DNA from: Histidinibacterium aquaticum
Lineage (GTDB): Bacteria; Pseudomonadota; Alphaproteobacteria; Rhodobacterales; Rhodobacteraceae
Direction of reading: 5' to 3'
Assembly (NCBI RefSeq): GCF_008710275.1
Contig: NZ_VYQE01000005.1
Location: 1-64,000, forward strand
Length of the DNA: 64,000 bases
This document shows, piece by piece, positions 8,644 to 16,517 of this stretch. A program made the position numbers and the translations under genes. Under the pieces are notes generated by a model. The model did no database searches, was not told where the DNA came from, and saw only the letters and a list, made by a program, of their open reading frames with translations. Numbering within the stretch: the first letter of the stretch is position 1; the number at the start of each line of letters is the position of its first letter.

Positions 8644-8912
8644 GATCGGCCTCCATTCACTCCGATGCGGGAGGTGCTGGCGGCGACCGAGGCGAGAAGC
8701 TCGTCCAGGTCGCCGAGGAACATGAGGTGCGGGTGTCCGGCATCGCGTGTCGCCAAGAGCATCACGTCGTGCGGTTCAGCGATGTCGGCTCGAAGAGCAT
8801 CGACCTCGCGATCCCGTTCGGTCTCGTTCATGCCGATGGGGTGGGCGACGATGGCGGTCAGTCCGGGTCGGTTGCCTTCCATCCGAGCCAGTCGTTTCGA
8901 GAGCGGGTTCAT
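8640..8912 (-). CDS. Small phage protein with N-terminal RLxxME motif (member 4)
   Basis: The 90-residue protein starts MNPLSKRLARMEGN and continues into an alpha/beta-like region (GLTAIVAHPIG, then a charged helix and PHDVMLLATRDAG). The opening is the most divergent of the four related small proteins. Four-base overlaps join it to genes on both sides. No known domain recognised. Confidence 0.5.
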   Translation of the reverse strand: MNPLSKRLARMEGNRPGLTAIVAHPIGMNETERDREVDALRADIAEPHDVMLLATRDAGHPHLMFLGDLDELLASVAASTSRIGVNGGRS

Positions 8913-9394
8913 TTCTTGGCCTCCAGTGCAGCGATGCGCTGCTCGATGTCGGTGATCTCCAGCGTCTTCCGGTAGCCCTCCACCAGCACCATGACCGAGG
9001 CGGCCTCGGCTGGGGTCAGCTCCCCCTCGGAGACGGCCCTCAGGACAGCGGAGGCGGCCTCTGCGGCTTCCTGTGCGTTGGTCATGGGCGGCAAGTCGAA
9101 CTGTACCGGCGCGTCCTTTTTCGCGGGCGCGATCCGTTCCAAGCAGAGACGGAGGGCCGTGGTGTCGCCATCGAGGGCAAGCTCGACTGCCTTTCGGGTC
9201 AGACCCTCGGCCTCGCCCTCCAGAAGCTCTTCGACGGCGCGGGTGATACGGTGGCGAGCGCCAGCGGGCCGTCCGGGATTGCCGGGTGCAAAGGTGCCGT
9301 CCGGGTTACGGCGATCCGTAGTCGAGCCGTTGTTACGGTCGGCGGGAGCACGGCAAAGCTGGTTGCGGCGGATCTGCAGCACATATGTAATCAA
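8909..9394 (-). CDS. DUF5681 domain protein (phage, possibly small-terminase-like)
   Basis: The 161-residue protein carries the DUF5681 signature RNPDGTFAPGNPGRP at about 29-43, followed by RHRITRAVEELLEGEAEGL and LDGDTTALRLCLERI. The family is common in alphaproteobacterial phages close to packaging genes, but its role is not established. The start is a TTG at 9394 with a GGAGGGGG ribosome binding site four bases upstream. It overlaps the stop of the primase-polymerase gene by four bases. A GTG at 9382 is the alternative but sits too far from that site. No large terminase follows, which is odd for this family's usual context. Confidence 0.75.
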   Translation of the reverse strand: MITYVLQIRRNQLCRAPADRNNGSTTDRRNPDGTFAPGNPGRPAGARHRITRAVEELLEGEAEGLTRKAVELALDGDTTALRLCLERIAPAKKDAPVQFDLPPMTNAQEAAEAASAVLRAVSEGELTPAEAASVMVLVEGYRKTLEITDIEQRIAALEAKK

Positions 9395-10482
9395 TAAACC
9401 CCCTCCCCCTGTGCAGGGCGTAGCTGAGAGACGTTGCTTGCGAAGGCGATGGCGGGGTGAAGGCGCTTCAAGCGGTAAGACCGAGCGTGATGAGCGGCCC
9501 TGTGGCGGCTCGCGACCTCCAAGAGACCTGCTCCTTCGAGAGAGCGCCGAGCAGCGAGGAACCGACGCTCCGACAGGTCGGTCCGACCGGCGTCACGCAT
9601 GCCCTTGAATGAGAGCGCGAAGGTCTTCCCGGCGATATGGCCGTGAAGCGTGACGAACAGGGCGATGGCGTCAGAGGCGTTCGGATACTCGGCCAGCAAA
9701 TCCAAGGCATAGCGATGCACTCGGAACTCGCTGTTGCGGCCCATGTAGACCCTCCCCTCCAGACGGCAGGCCCACGCCCAGTCGGCAATCCTGCGAAGTT
9801 CCTCGTCAGGGATGCTGGCGGGGTCCTCGCACTCGTCGTCGCGGATGAAGGCGAGGTTGCCAAAGAGCTCGTCGGGGTCATCGACAGTCTCGACCATCTG
9901 GATCGCGACGACGCTGAGCGCATAGTTGCGCGTGCCTTTCTCGATCCCATGGCTACGTTGCTGTTGGCTCCGGGTCGGCAGTCGAAGCTCGGGCAGCCGG
10001 TCGGCGGCCAGGTCACCCTCTGCCGGGAAGTAGCAGCCGCCATCGCTCCGGACCGAACCTGGCCCGGCAACGTAGGCGTTCGCGCCGCGCTTGATGTCGA
10101 CCGGAAGGCCTTCCTTGCGGAGGTTCGGAAACTGACCGGCCCCGCTGGCTCGGTAGTAGAGGTGCCGACCGCGCGGCGTGCGAACGTGGACGGGAGACCC
10201 GCCGAAGCGCGCCTCCATCTTCTCTATGAGCCCGGGGTCATCCACGTCGCAGTCGACCACCGCGAGGCCACCCAGTCGGATGCCGTAGCAGGTGGAGCCG
10301 TTGCGGTGCATCGGCGCGAGGATGCGCTTCAGCGGCAGCCGGGACTTGCCCTTGAAGCCGATGATCGGGCTCTTGCCGTCCTCCCCGCCACCGAGGGGCA
10401 GCAGGGAGTAGCCTGCTTGGTGCAGGCGCGCCATCTCGTCAGACGGGATGGCAGACGGGACGAGGCGAGGAAGAGCGGTCAT
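9391..10482 (-). CDS. Primase-polymerase (bifunctional prim-pol, AEP type)
   Basis: From the ATG at 10482 the product has 363 residues. The N-terminal 190 residues match the prim-pol fold: AGYSLLPLGGGEDGKSP, the acidic pair VVDCDVDD (metal ligands, about 88-95), RTPRGRHLYYR (the conserved sxGxHxyf-like histidine motif) and KRGANAYVAGPGS. The rest is a helical domain with a wHTH-like end (LSERRFLAARRSLEGAGLLEV) that may help load on DNA. The family synthesises primers and DNA for phage and plasmid replication. An earlier in-frame start would only read through two upstream genes. ATGA overlaps link it to genes on both sides. Confidence 0.82.
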   Translation of the reverse strand: MTALPRLVPSAIPSDEMARLHQAGYSLLPLGGGEDGKSPIIGFKGKSRLPLKRILAPMHRNGSTCYGIRLGGLAVVDCDVDDPGLIEKMEARFGGSPVHVRTPRGRHLYYRASGAGQFPNLRKEGLPVDIKRGANAYVAGPGSVRSDGGCYFPAEGDLAADRLPELRLPTRSQQQRSHGIEKGTRNYALSVVAIQMVETVDDPDELFGNLAFIRDDECEDPASIPDEELRRIADWAWACRLEGRVYMGRNSEFRVHRYALDLLAEYPNASDAIALFVTLHGHIAGKTFALSFKGMRDAGRTDLSERRFLAARRSLEGAGLLEVASRHRAAHHARSYRLKRLHPAIAFASNVSQLRPAQGEGVY

Positions 10483-10709
10483 GCTGCGTCCTCCCTCGAC
10501 TCGGGCTGGGCCTCCTGCGCTCGCCGCAGGGCATTCAGCAGCTCGGGCAGAAGCTCCGCCTTGAAGGCGATGCCTTGCTTTCCTGGCCTCATCTCGTCCC
10601 CCGCGTCGTAGAAGACGCGGAGGTTGATCATGTCGTGTCCCTTGTATTCGTCGCGGGACACGCGCAGCTCTTCGCGAGCGTTCTTGCGGATGCTGGCAAG
10701 GACGGTCAT
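10479..10709 (-). CDS. PC4/p15-like single-stranded DNA-binding protein
   Basis: The 76-residue protein matches the bacterial PC4/p15 (YdbC-like) fold: IRKNAREELRVSRDEYKGHDMINLRVFYDAG, then MRPGKQGIAFKAELLPELLNAL. The family binds ssDNA as a dimer through a curved beta-sheet. Here it sits just before the primase-polymerase gene, so a role in handling ssDNA during replication of the element is likely. ATG at 10709 overlaps the stop of the microgene upstream (ATGA). A GTG two codons earlier is possible. Confidence 0.8.
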   Translation of the reverse strand: MTVLASIRKNAREELRVSRDEYKGHDMINLRVFYDAGDEMRPGKQGIAFKAELLPELLNALRRAQEAQPESREDAA

Positions 10710-10810
10710 CGGCACCGCCCTCCGAAGGCCAGTTCGGCCACGGCGCGAGCCGCAGGTTCGGAAAGAGCGTGACGCTGGCGGAGATGGCGGACGCGCTGAT
10801 CATGGGTCAT
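10706..10810 (-). CDS. 34-residue microprotein, translationally coupled
   Basis: A very short frame reads from the ATG at 10810 to a TGA at 10706. Its ATG overlaps the stop of the gene upstream (ATGA), and its stop overlaps the ATG of the p15-like gene, also as ATGA. The product is basic and helical: MTHDQRVRHLRQRHALS at the start, then a hydrophobic helix AARAVAELAFGG. Perfect nesting between two genes with the same kind of overlap argues that it is translated. The pattern recalls short basic helix proteins in Rhodobacterales prophages. Function unknown. Confidence 0.62.
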   Translation of the reverse strand: MTHDQRVRHLRQRHALSEPAARAVAELAFGGRCR

Positions 10811-11193
10811 GCCGCCTCCGCCGTCTTGGGAGCCTGGGCGCCGAGGGTCTCGACCTGGGAGTGGAGCACGTACACACCATAGCGGCTGGGCGGGTCGTTG
10901 GTGTCGTCCTCGAAGAAGAGCGTCTCGATGTCGGCGCCGTGCTCTCGCTTGAGGACGTACACAACGTCGGACAATCTGACCGGCGAGGCGCAGTAGAGCG
11001 GCGAGCGTCGCAGGGCTTCGAGCACCTGCCGGTACGTGGCCGAAATGGCGCTTGTGGTCTCGTTGCCCTCGCGGTCGGTCAGCCTGTAGAGCCCGGCCGC
11101 GCGGGTGTTCGGCAGGTCCTTCCTGCGCATGATCCAGCGCGTGTCCGAGGGAGGGTGGATGCCTCTGGATTCCTTGAGTATTTCTGTGGTCAT
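10807..11193 (-). CDS. Hypothetical phage protein, first gene of the replication operon
   Basis: The 128-residue soluble protein starts at an ATG with AAGGA eight bases upstream. The middle (about 45-95) has an alpha-alpha-beta pattern that could be a winged helix (YRQVLEALRRSPLYCASPVRLSDVVYVLKREHG). The end is polar. It heads a run in which each gene down to 8425 overlaps the next by four bases, and replication genes follow, so a regulatory or DNA-binding role is possible. No named family is certain. Confidence 0.5.
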   Translation of the reverse strand: MTTEILKESRGIHPPSDTRWIMRRKDLPNTRAAGLYRLTDREGNETTSAISATYRQVLEALRRSPLYCASPVRLSDVVYVLKREHGADIETLFFEDDTNDPPSRYGVYVLHSQVETLGAQAPKTAEAA

Positions 11194-11299
11194 TCTGCTC
11201 GTCCTTGTTGATTGGACGGGCGGACTGCGCTATATCTCCTGTACCGCTACACGAGAATTGCGCCCCCGCCGCCCGATCCGGGTTGGTGGGGGTTTCTCG

Positions 11300-11485
11300 T
11301 TAAGCGGCGGCCGGTTGGCGGGCGTTCAGCCAGGCGACTATGTCGCCCTCACGCCAGGCCACGGCGCGGCGACCGATTTTCACGGGTTTCGGGAATTCGC
11401 CGCGCGCCATCATGTCGTAGATCGAAGAGCGGCTGAGACCGGTCATCTCTTCGACGGCGGGGCGGCGGTAGACTTGGCTGGGCAT
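11300..11485 (-). CDS. AlpA-family regulator (copy A)
   Basis: The 61-residue protein has the MerR-like HTH of AlpA/excisionase proteins: YRRPAVEEMTGLSRSSIYDMMARGEFPKPVKIG, then RRAVAWREGDIVAWL. AlpA proteins activate or assist excision and integration functions of P4-like elements and satellites. An ATG at 11485 preceded by GGAG nine bases away is preferred over the in-frame TTG at 11500. It is closely similar to copy B at 12204-12401, including the GEFPKPVxIGRRAVAWREGD block. The 106-base gap downstream contains GC-rich dyads but no clear T-tract. Confidence 0.85.
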   Translation of the reverse strand: MPSQVYRRPAVEEMTGLSRSSIYDMMARGEFPKPVKIGRRAVAWREGDIVAWLNARQPAAA

Positions 11486-11568
11486 ATCGAGGCGCTCCAA
11501 GGCGGTTTCGGCATGCCTTGGAAAATACGGTGCGCCTGCGCTCCATTCAGGTGCACCGCTTCAGGAGA

Positions 11569-12204
11569 TCATGCCCCCAAATCGTCGTCCTCATTTTCGG
11601 AGAACGCACCCGCTACGCGAAGCCGCTCCATCTCATGGGCTTCCCACTTCTTGTGAGCGCGCTTCACGGTGTCCTCACTTACGTTAAACCTCTCCGCAAC
11701 AATCGCATGGGCCTCCGACTTGGATATGCCACCGGCATCAGAGGCGCCTGCTCCGAGATAGGCTGCGATGGCTGCGCGAGCCAGCTGCCGTTCGCGCAGG
11801 ATGTTTTGGAGCCTCTCTCGCTTCGGCTTCTTGCCTTGCCCGTGGCCTTCGAGATTGAACGCTTCGCCCATCGTCATACCAGACGGGCCTTCCAAATACT
11901 TAGCCCAAGCGTTGACGAGCATGTTCAAGACCGGAACAGGGATCATGACCCCTTCTTCACGCCATTGCTGGATTGGGTGATGCTCCATTATCGCCTCGTT
12001 CGTGAATCCGTGCTCGCTGTAGAGCGTGGCAATAGCCTGAAGGATCTCGAACGACGCCATCTCGTCTGGGATTTCACCTTCCTTCGAGGCGCCGAGAAGG
12101 TAGATGGACTTGGAGTTGTAGGCCTCAAGCGGCCAGTAGTACTCATCCCTCTGACGATTAAGAAACGCTTCGGAAAGCTTGGGTGGTGCTGGTCTTCGCC
12201 CCAT
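11569..12204 (-). CDS. Hypothetical protein with C-terminal helix-turn-helix
   Basis: The ATG at 12204 shares one base with the stop of AlpA copy B, giving 211 residues. About 1-110 are mixed alpha/beta without recognised domain. About 120-165 are highly charged helices (GKKPKRERLQNILRERQLARAA). The C-terminal part (about 165-200) looks like an HTH: SKSEAHAIVAERFNVSEDTVKRAHKKWE. It sits between the two AlpA-like genes, so it may be part of the element's switch. I do not recognise the family. Confidence 0.6.
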   Translation of the reverse strand: MGRRPAPPKLSEAFLNRQRDEYYWPLEAYNSKSIYLLGASKEGEIPDEMASFEILQAIATLYSEHGFTNEAIMEHHPIQQWREEGVMIPVPVLNMLVNAWAKYLEGPSGMTMGEAFNLEGHGQGKKPKRERLQNILRERQLARAAIAAYLGAGASDAGGISKSEAHAIVAERFNVSEDTVKRAHKKWEAHEMERLRVAGAFSENEDDDLGA

Positions 12205-12401
12205 CAATAGGTCCCCTCTGAACGCTCTGAGGCAATACTAGCGACCCAAATGCGGAGGTCGCCTTCACGCCAGGCGACCGCGCGCCGCCCGATCCTGACG
12301 GGCTTGGGGAACTCGCCCCTTGGCATCATCGAGTAGATGGTTGAGCGGCTGAGCCCCGTAAGCCTTTCGACCTCGGGACGGCGGAGCAAGCGTTCGGTCA
12401 T
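12204..12401 (-). CDS. AlpA-family regulator (copy B), next to integrase
   Basis: From the ATG at 12401 (ribosome site AGAGGA eight bases before) the protein has 65 residues: LLRRPEVERLTGLSRSTIYS, then MMPRGEFPKPVRIGRRAVAW and REGDLRIWV. This is the AlpA HTH, nearly the same as copy A 0.8 kb away. It follows the integrase gene by 83 bases in the same direction. That is the usual place of an excisionase-like AlpA. It is coupled to the downstream HTH gene by a TGATG overlap. A longer start at 12488 is possible but adds non-family sequence. Confidence 0.85.
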   Translation of the reverse strand: MTERLLRRPEVERLTGLSRSTIYSMMPRGEFPKPVRIGRRAVAWREGDLRIWVASIASERSEGTY

Positions 12402-12484
12402 GTGAAATATCCTCTTCATCAGAACAGGACCGAACCTAGAGCAGCGCGATTTAAGCTGCTTAAAAGCTTGGCGGAAATTCCGGG

Positions 12485-13720
12485 TCATCGCATGGCCACC
12501 ACGTTGTCCGTCGCGGCTTCGACCGACTCGCCCTCGGTCACCATCGCTGCCCAGCGGTCGAGCACGCGCCTTCGATCAACGAGCTTGTGGGCCCGGTTGT
12601 AGACCCGAGCCACGGTGCTTGGTGCCGATCCTGTGGCGGAGTGATTCAGCACGCGATCCACGACGGCTTCGTCCTCGCCCGCTTCGACCATCGCCGTGGC
12701 GAAGCCGGTTCGGATGTCATGGAAGCGCCACGGCTCGAAGTCTGGCCCGAGCAGCTTGTCCAGCCGCGTCTTGACCTTGCTGAAGCCGGACACCGGCGTC
12801 CGCCCCGTGGTCGTGAAGAGCAGCTCTCCCTTGCTCTTGTCTCTCAGCGCTTGCAGCTCGCGAAGTGCCGGAGCGGAGAGGTGCACGATGTGCTCCTTCC
12901 TGTTCTTGACCGCTGTCGAGCCGTAGACGAGCGCACTTCGTATTAGGTCCACGTCCCTCCAACGAAGCTTGGCGATTTCGCTCCTGCGTTGCCCGGTCAG
13001 GACGATCAGGCGGAGAAGGGGCCCCCAGAGTGGCCCCATGTCGAAGGTCGCCTGATAGATGGCCCGAACCTCTTCGAGCGAAGGTGTCCTTTCGCGGGGC
13101 AGCTCGTTCACGGCATTGGCCAGGCCGACGCCAACGTGTTCGCTGAGATAGCCGCGCTGCCAGAGGAACTTGCCGAAGTGGGAGAGTGCCGACTTCATGC
13201 GGTTCGCCCGGACATGCGCTCCTTCTCCCGCCTTCCGGTCGATGGCGTGTTGGAAGAGCTGGCGCGTGAGCACCGTCACTGGCTCGTCCAAAACCTCCCT
13301 CAAGGCTTCCTGGATTGTTCGGAGGCGCTCATCGCCGCTCGACAGGTTGGATAGATGCAGGTCGTGGTACCTGTCCGCGACCTGACGAACCGACAGGGTC
13401 TGCTTCCGTCTCTCCTCCTCGGTCTTCTTCGCCTCGGCGGCTTGAGCCACCCGGTCGATTCCATGGCTGGCTTCGAGGGCAATCTCCTGCGCCGCCAGAC
13501 GGGCCATCTTGAGCGACATCGGTGGGTAGGTGCCAAGCGTGTGCTTCCGCTTCGGGCCGCCTCTCACGCGTTTCTCGAACTGCCAGACCTTTCGGCCGGT
13601 CGGATAGACCCGCAGCCGAAGCCCTGGCTGGGCCTCATCGGCTATCTCCAGCCTCTCATCGCCCTCGACCTTCACGCTCTGAACGAACGTCTCGGTCAGC
13701 CTCCTCCTCAATGTCTTCAT
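12485..13720 (-). CDS. Tyrosine integrase, P4 type, with DUF4102 arm-binding domain
   Basis: The 411-residue product has the N-terminal DUF4102 arm-binding domain (about 1-95, including LEIADEAQPGLRLRVYPTG), a core-binding SAM-like domain (about 105-205) and a catalytic domain (about 212-395). Catalytic residues are visible: Arg245 in LTGQRRSE, Lys near 275, His334-x-x-Arg337 in HDIR, His360 and the nucleophile Tyr374 in RVYNRAH. Length and order are normal, so it looks functional. It catalyses site-specific integration and excision. Its start lies about 230 bases from the tRNA-Lys copy, and putative arm sites lie between. Confidence 0.93.
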   Translation of the reverse strand: MKTLRRRLTETFVQSVKVEGDERLEIADEAQPGLRLRVYPTGRKVWQFEKRVRGGPKRKHTLGTYPPMSLKMARLAAQEIALEASHGIDRVAQAAEAKKTEEERRKQTLSVRQVADRYHDLHLSNLSSGDERLRTIQEALREVLDEPVTVLTRQLFQHAIDRKAGEGAHVRANRMKSALSHFGKFLWQRGYLSEHVGVGLANAVNELPRERTPSLEEVRAIYQATFDMGPLWGPLLRLIVLTGQRRSEIAKLRWRDVDLIRSALVYGSTAVKNRKEHIVHLSAPALRELQALRDKSKGELLFTTTGRTPVSGFSKVKTRLDKLLGPDFEPWRFHDIRTGFATAMVEAGEDEAVVDRVLNHSATGSAPSTVARVYNRAHKLVDRRRVLDRWAAMVTEGESVEAATDNVVAMR

Positions 13721-13769
13721 CCAATGCTCCTGCCTTCAAATCTGGCGGTTCCGCTCGGCCTTTCTGGCT

Positions 13770-13935
13770 GGGGGACTCTCGGGGGACAAAGCCACTCGGC
13801 TTCCCTCGGAACTCGCAGGACCAACCTAGACGCCGAGAGGGCCTAGGGCAACTACCTGAAATTAAAGACTTGTGAATGGCTTAGGGCATTTCTGGGCCTG
13901 TCTCGGAACATCTCGGAACGGACAGGAAGAGACAG
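13770..13935. repeat. Putative integrase arm-type sites and inverted repeat beside att
   Basis: Between the integrase start and the tRNA copy there are two sets of short repeats. GGGGGAC occurs at 13770-13776 and 13781-13787, 11 bases apart. CTCGGAAC occurs at 13805-13812, 13902-13909 and 13912-13919, the last two inside a 10-base tandem duplication. CTGTCTC at 13898-13904 and GAGACAG at 13929-13935 form an inverted repeat followed by AAAAA. Direct repeats in this place are typical arm sites for P4-type integrases; that they work so here is inferred. Confidence 0.5.
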
Positions 13936-13952
13936 AAAAATGCCGGGCCCGG

Positions 13953-14000
13953 TGACTTTTAATCAGTGGGTCGCAGGTTCGAATCCTGCACGGCTCACCA
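13953..14000 (+). repeat. att site: 3' half of tRNA-Lys(UUU)
   Basis: The 48 bases match tRNA-Lys from the anticodon stem to CCA: loop CTTTTAA with anticodon TTT, variable loop, T-arm GCAGGTTCGAATCCTGC, acceptor side and CCA at 13998-14000. Upstream bases do not form a D-arm, acceptor 5' strand or proper anticodon 5' stem, so this is a duplicate of the 3' half, not a full tRNA. This is what integration into a tRNA 3' end leaves on the side away from the rebuilt gene. The intact tRNA-Lys should lie left of this window. Confidence 0.82.
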
Positions 14001-14072
14001 CTGAAACCTCCGATTACCCATCTTCGACAAGCGCGAATGCGATGTCTCACGCCGGCTACACCGGCACGCGCC

Positions 14073-15137
14073 TCAGGCTTCGATCGCCACTTTCCCGATT
14101 GGGTTGGAGCAGCAGGCCAGAACGTAGCCCTCGGCGATGTCCTCTTCCGTGATGCCGCCGTTGTGGACCATGTGGATCTGGCCCTCGGTCTTGCGGACCT
14201 TGCATGTGCCGCAGACGCCGAAGGTGCAGCCGGAGGGGATGACGAGACCGGCCGCTCGGGCGGCGCCGAGGAGGGTTTCGGTCTCGGCGCATTCGACCGA
14301 CTTGCCAGAGAGCGAAAACTCCACCTGCGCCTTGGCCGAGTCGTCGAGGGTGACGCCCTCGGGAAAGGCGTCGGTGGCGCCGACGGGGGCGTGGAAGCTT
14401 TCCTGGTGGTAGCGGTCCATGTCGAACCCCAGGCCCGCGAGGGCGTCGCGGACGGCCGTCATGAAGGGCTCGGGCCCGCAGCAGAAGACCTCGCGGTCGA
14501 GGTAGTCCGGGGCGGCGAGGCCGAGGAGGAGCTGGTTGAACTGGCCGCGATACCCCGTCCAGGGCTGGTAGCGGTCCGTCTGCTCCACCATCCAGGCCAG
14601 CTCGATGCCGGTGATGCGCGAGGCCATGTGCTCCAGCCGCTCGCGGAAGATGATCTCGGAGGGGCGGCGGGCGCAGTTGATGAAGACGATGTCGGGGTCG
14701 CGACCGGCGTCGTACATGAAGGTCGTCATCGACATCATCGGGGTGATCCCCGAGCCGGCCGAGATGAAGAGGTACTTGGAGGCCGGGTGGTCGAGGTGGG
14801 AGAAGGTGCCGCCGGGCCCCGCCGCCTTGAGCCGGACGCCGGGGCGCAGGTTGTCCAGCATCCAGCGCGTCCCGAGAGAGCCTTCCTGCGCCTTCACGGT
14901 GATGGTGAGCGAGGTCGGACGCGAGGGCGAGGAGGAGACGGTGTAGGTTCGGTGGAGCGGGCCTCCGGGCACCGGCAGCTCGAGGGTGATGAACTGGCCC
15001 GGCCGGTACCGGAAGAGCGCACCCGAGGGGGCCTGGAAGGTGAACGTTACCACGTTCGGCGCCTCGGGGAGGAAGGAGACGCACTCCAGCGGCTCGTCGT
15101 CGGACCAGAAGGCGAGCGTCGGGGTGAAGGCGTTCAT
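14073..15137 (-). CDS. Oxygenase reductase (FAD/NAD, C-terminal 2Fe-2S), GbcB-like
   Basis: The 354-residue protein has an FAD domain (RTYTVSS near 63-69), an NAD-binding domain (FISAGSGITPMMSM) and a C-terminal plant-type ferredoxin with Cys304, Cys309, Cys312 and Cys342/343. It passes electrons from NADH to a Rieske oxygenase. The oxygenase gene lies directly upstream on the same strand, almost touching. ATG at 15137 is chosen because GGAG stands eight bases before it; a GTG at 15146 would give a four-base overlap instead. In context it is the reductase of a betaine demethylase (glycine betaine GbcB or stachydrine type). Substrate is not decided by sequence. Confidence 0.85.
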   Translation of the reverse strand: MNAFTPTLAFWSDDEPLECVSFLPEAPNVVTFTFQAPSGALFRYRPGQFITLELPVPGGPLHRTYTVSSSPSRPTSLTITVKAQEGSLGTRWMLDNLRPGVRLKAAGPGGTFSHLDHPASKYLFISAGSGITPMMSMTTFMYDAGRDPDIVFINCARRPSEIIFRERLEHMASRITGIELAWMVEQTDRYQPWTGYRGQFNQLLLGLAAPDYLDREVFCCGPEPFMTAVRDALAGLGFDMDRYHQESFHAPVGATDAFPEGVTLDDSAKAQVEFSLSGKSVECAETETLLGAARAAGLVIPSGCTFGVCGTCKVRKTEGQIHMVHNGGITEEDIAEGYVLACCSNPIGKVAIEA

Positions 15138-15142
15138 GACCG

Positions 15143-16482
<1,340 letters not shown>

Positions 16483-16517
16483 CTCTTCGCGGCACCGAGT
16501 GGCTGGAAAGCGACACC

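Larger units (their letters stand above)
1..14000. mobile_element. Integrated element (prophage remnant or satellite), left end outside window
   Basis: The right boundary is seen directly: a copy of the 3' half of tRNA-Lys(UUU) at 13953-14000, directly upstream of a P4-type integrase gene read leftwards. Two AlpA-type regulators, a primase-polymerase, a DUF5681 protein and two large virion-like proteins follow on the minus strand to 3707. From 3700 down to 1 the DNA is gene-poor and visibly less GC-rich than the core, and it ends in an IS5-family transposase start. No terminase large subunit, portal, capsid or tail-tube gene is visible. No tRNA-Lys sequence occurs further left, so the partner att site, which should rebuild the intact tRNA, is probably beyond base 1. 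It is inference that 1-3700 belongs to the same element. Confidence 0.7.

Noticed and set aside
13862-14050. Minus-strand frame with EPCRIRTCDPLIKSH across the tRNA-Lys copy
   Set aside because: It is the well-known spurious translation of tRNA 3' ends. The DNA is explained by the tRNA fragment.
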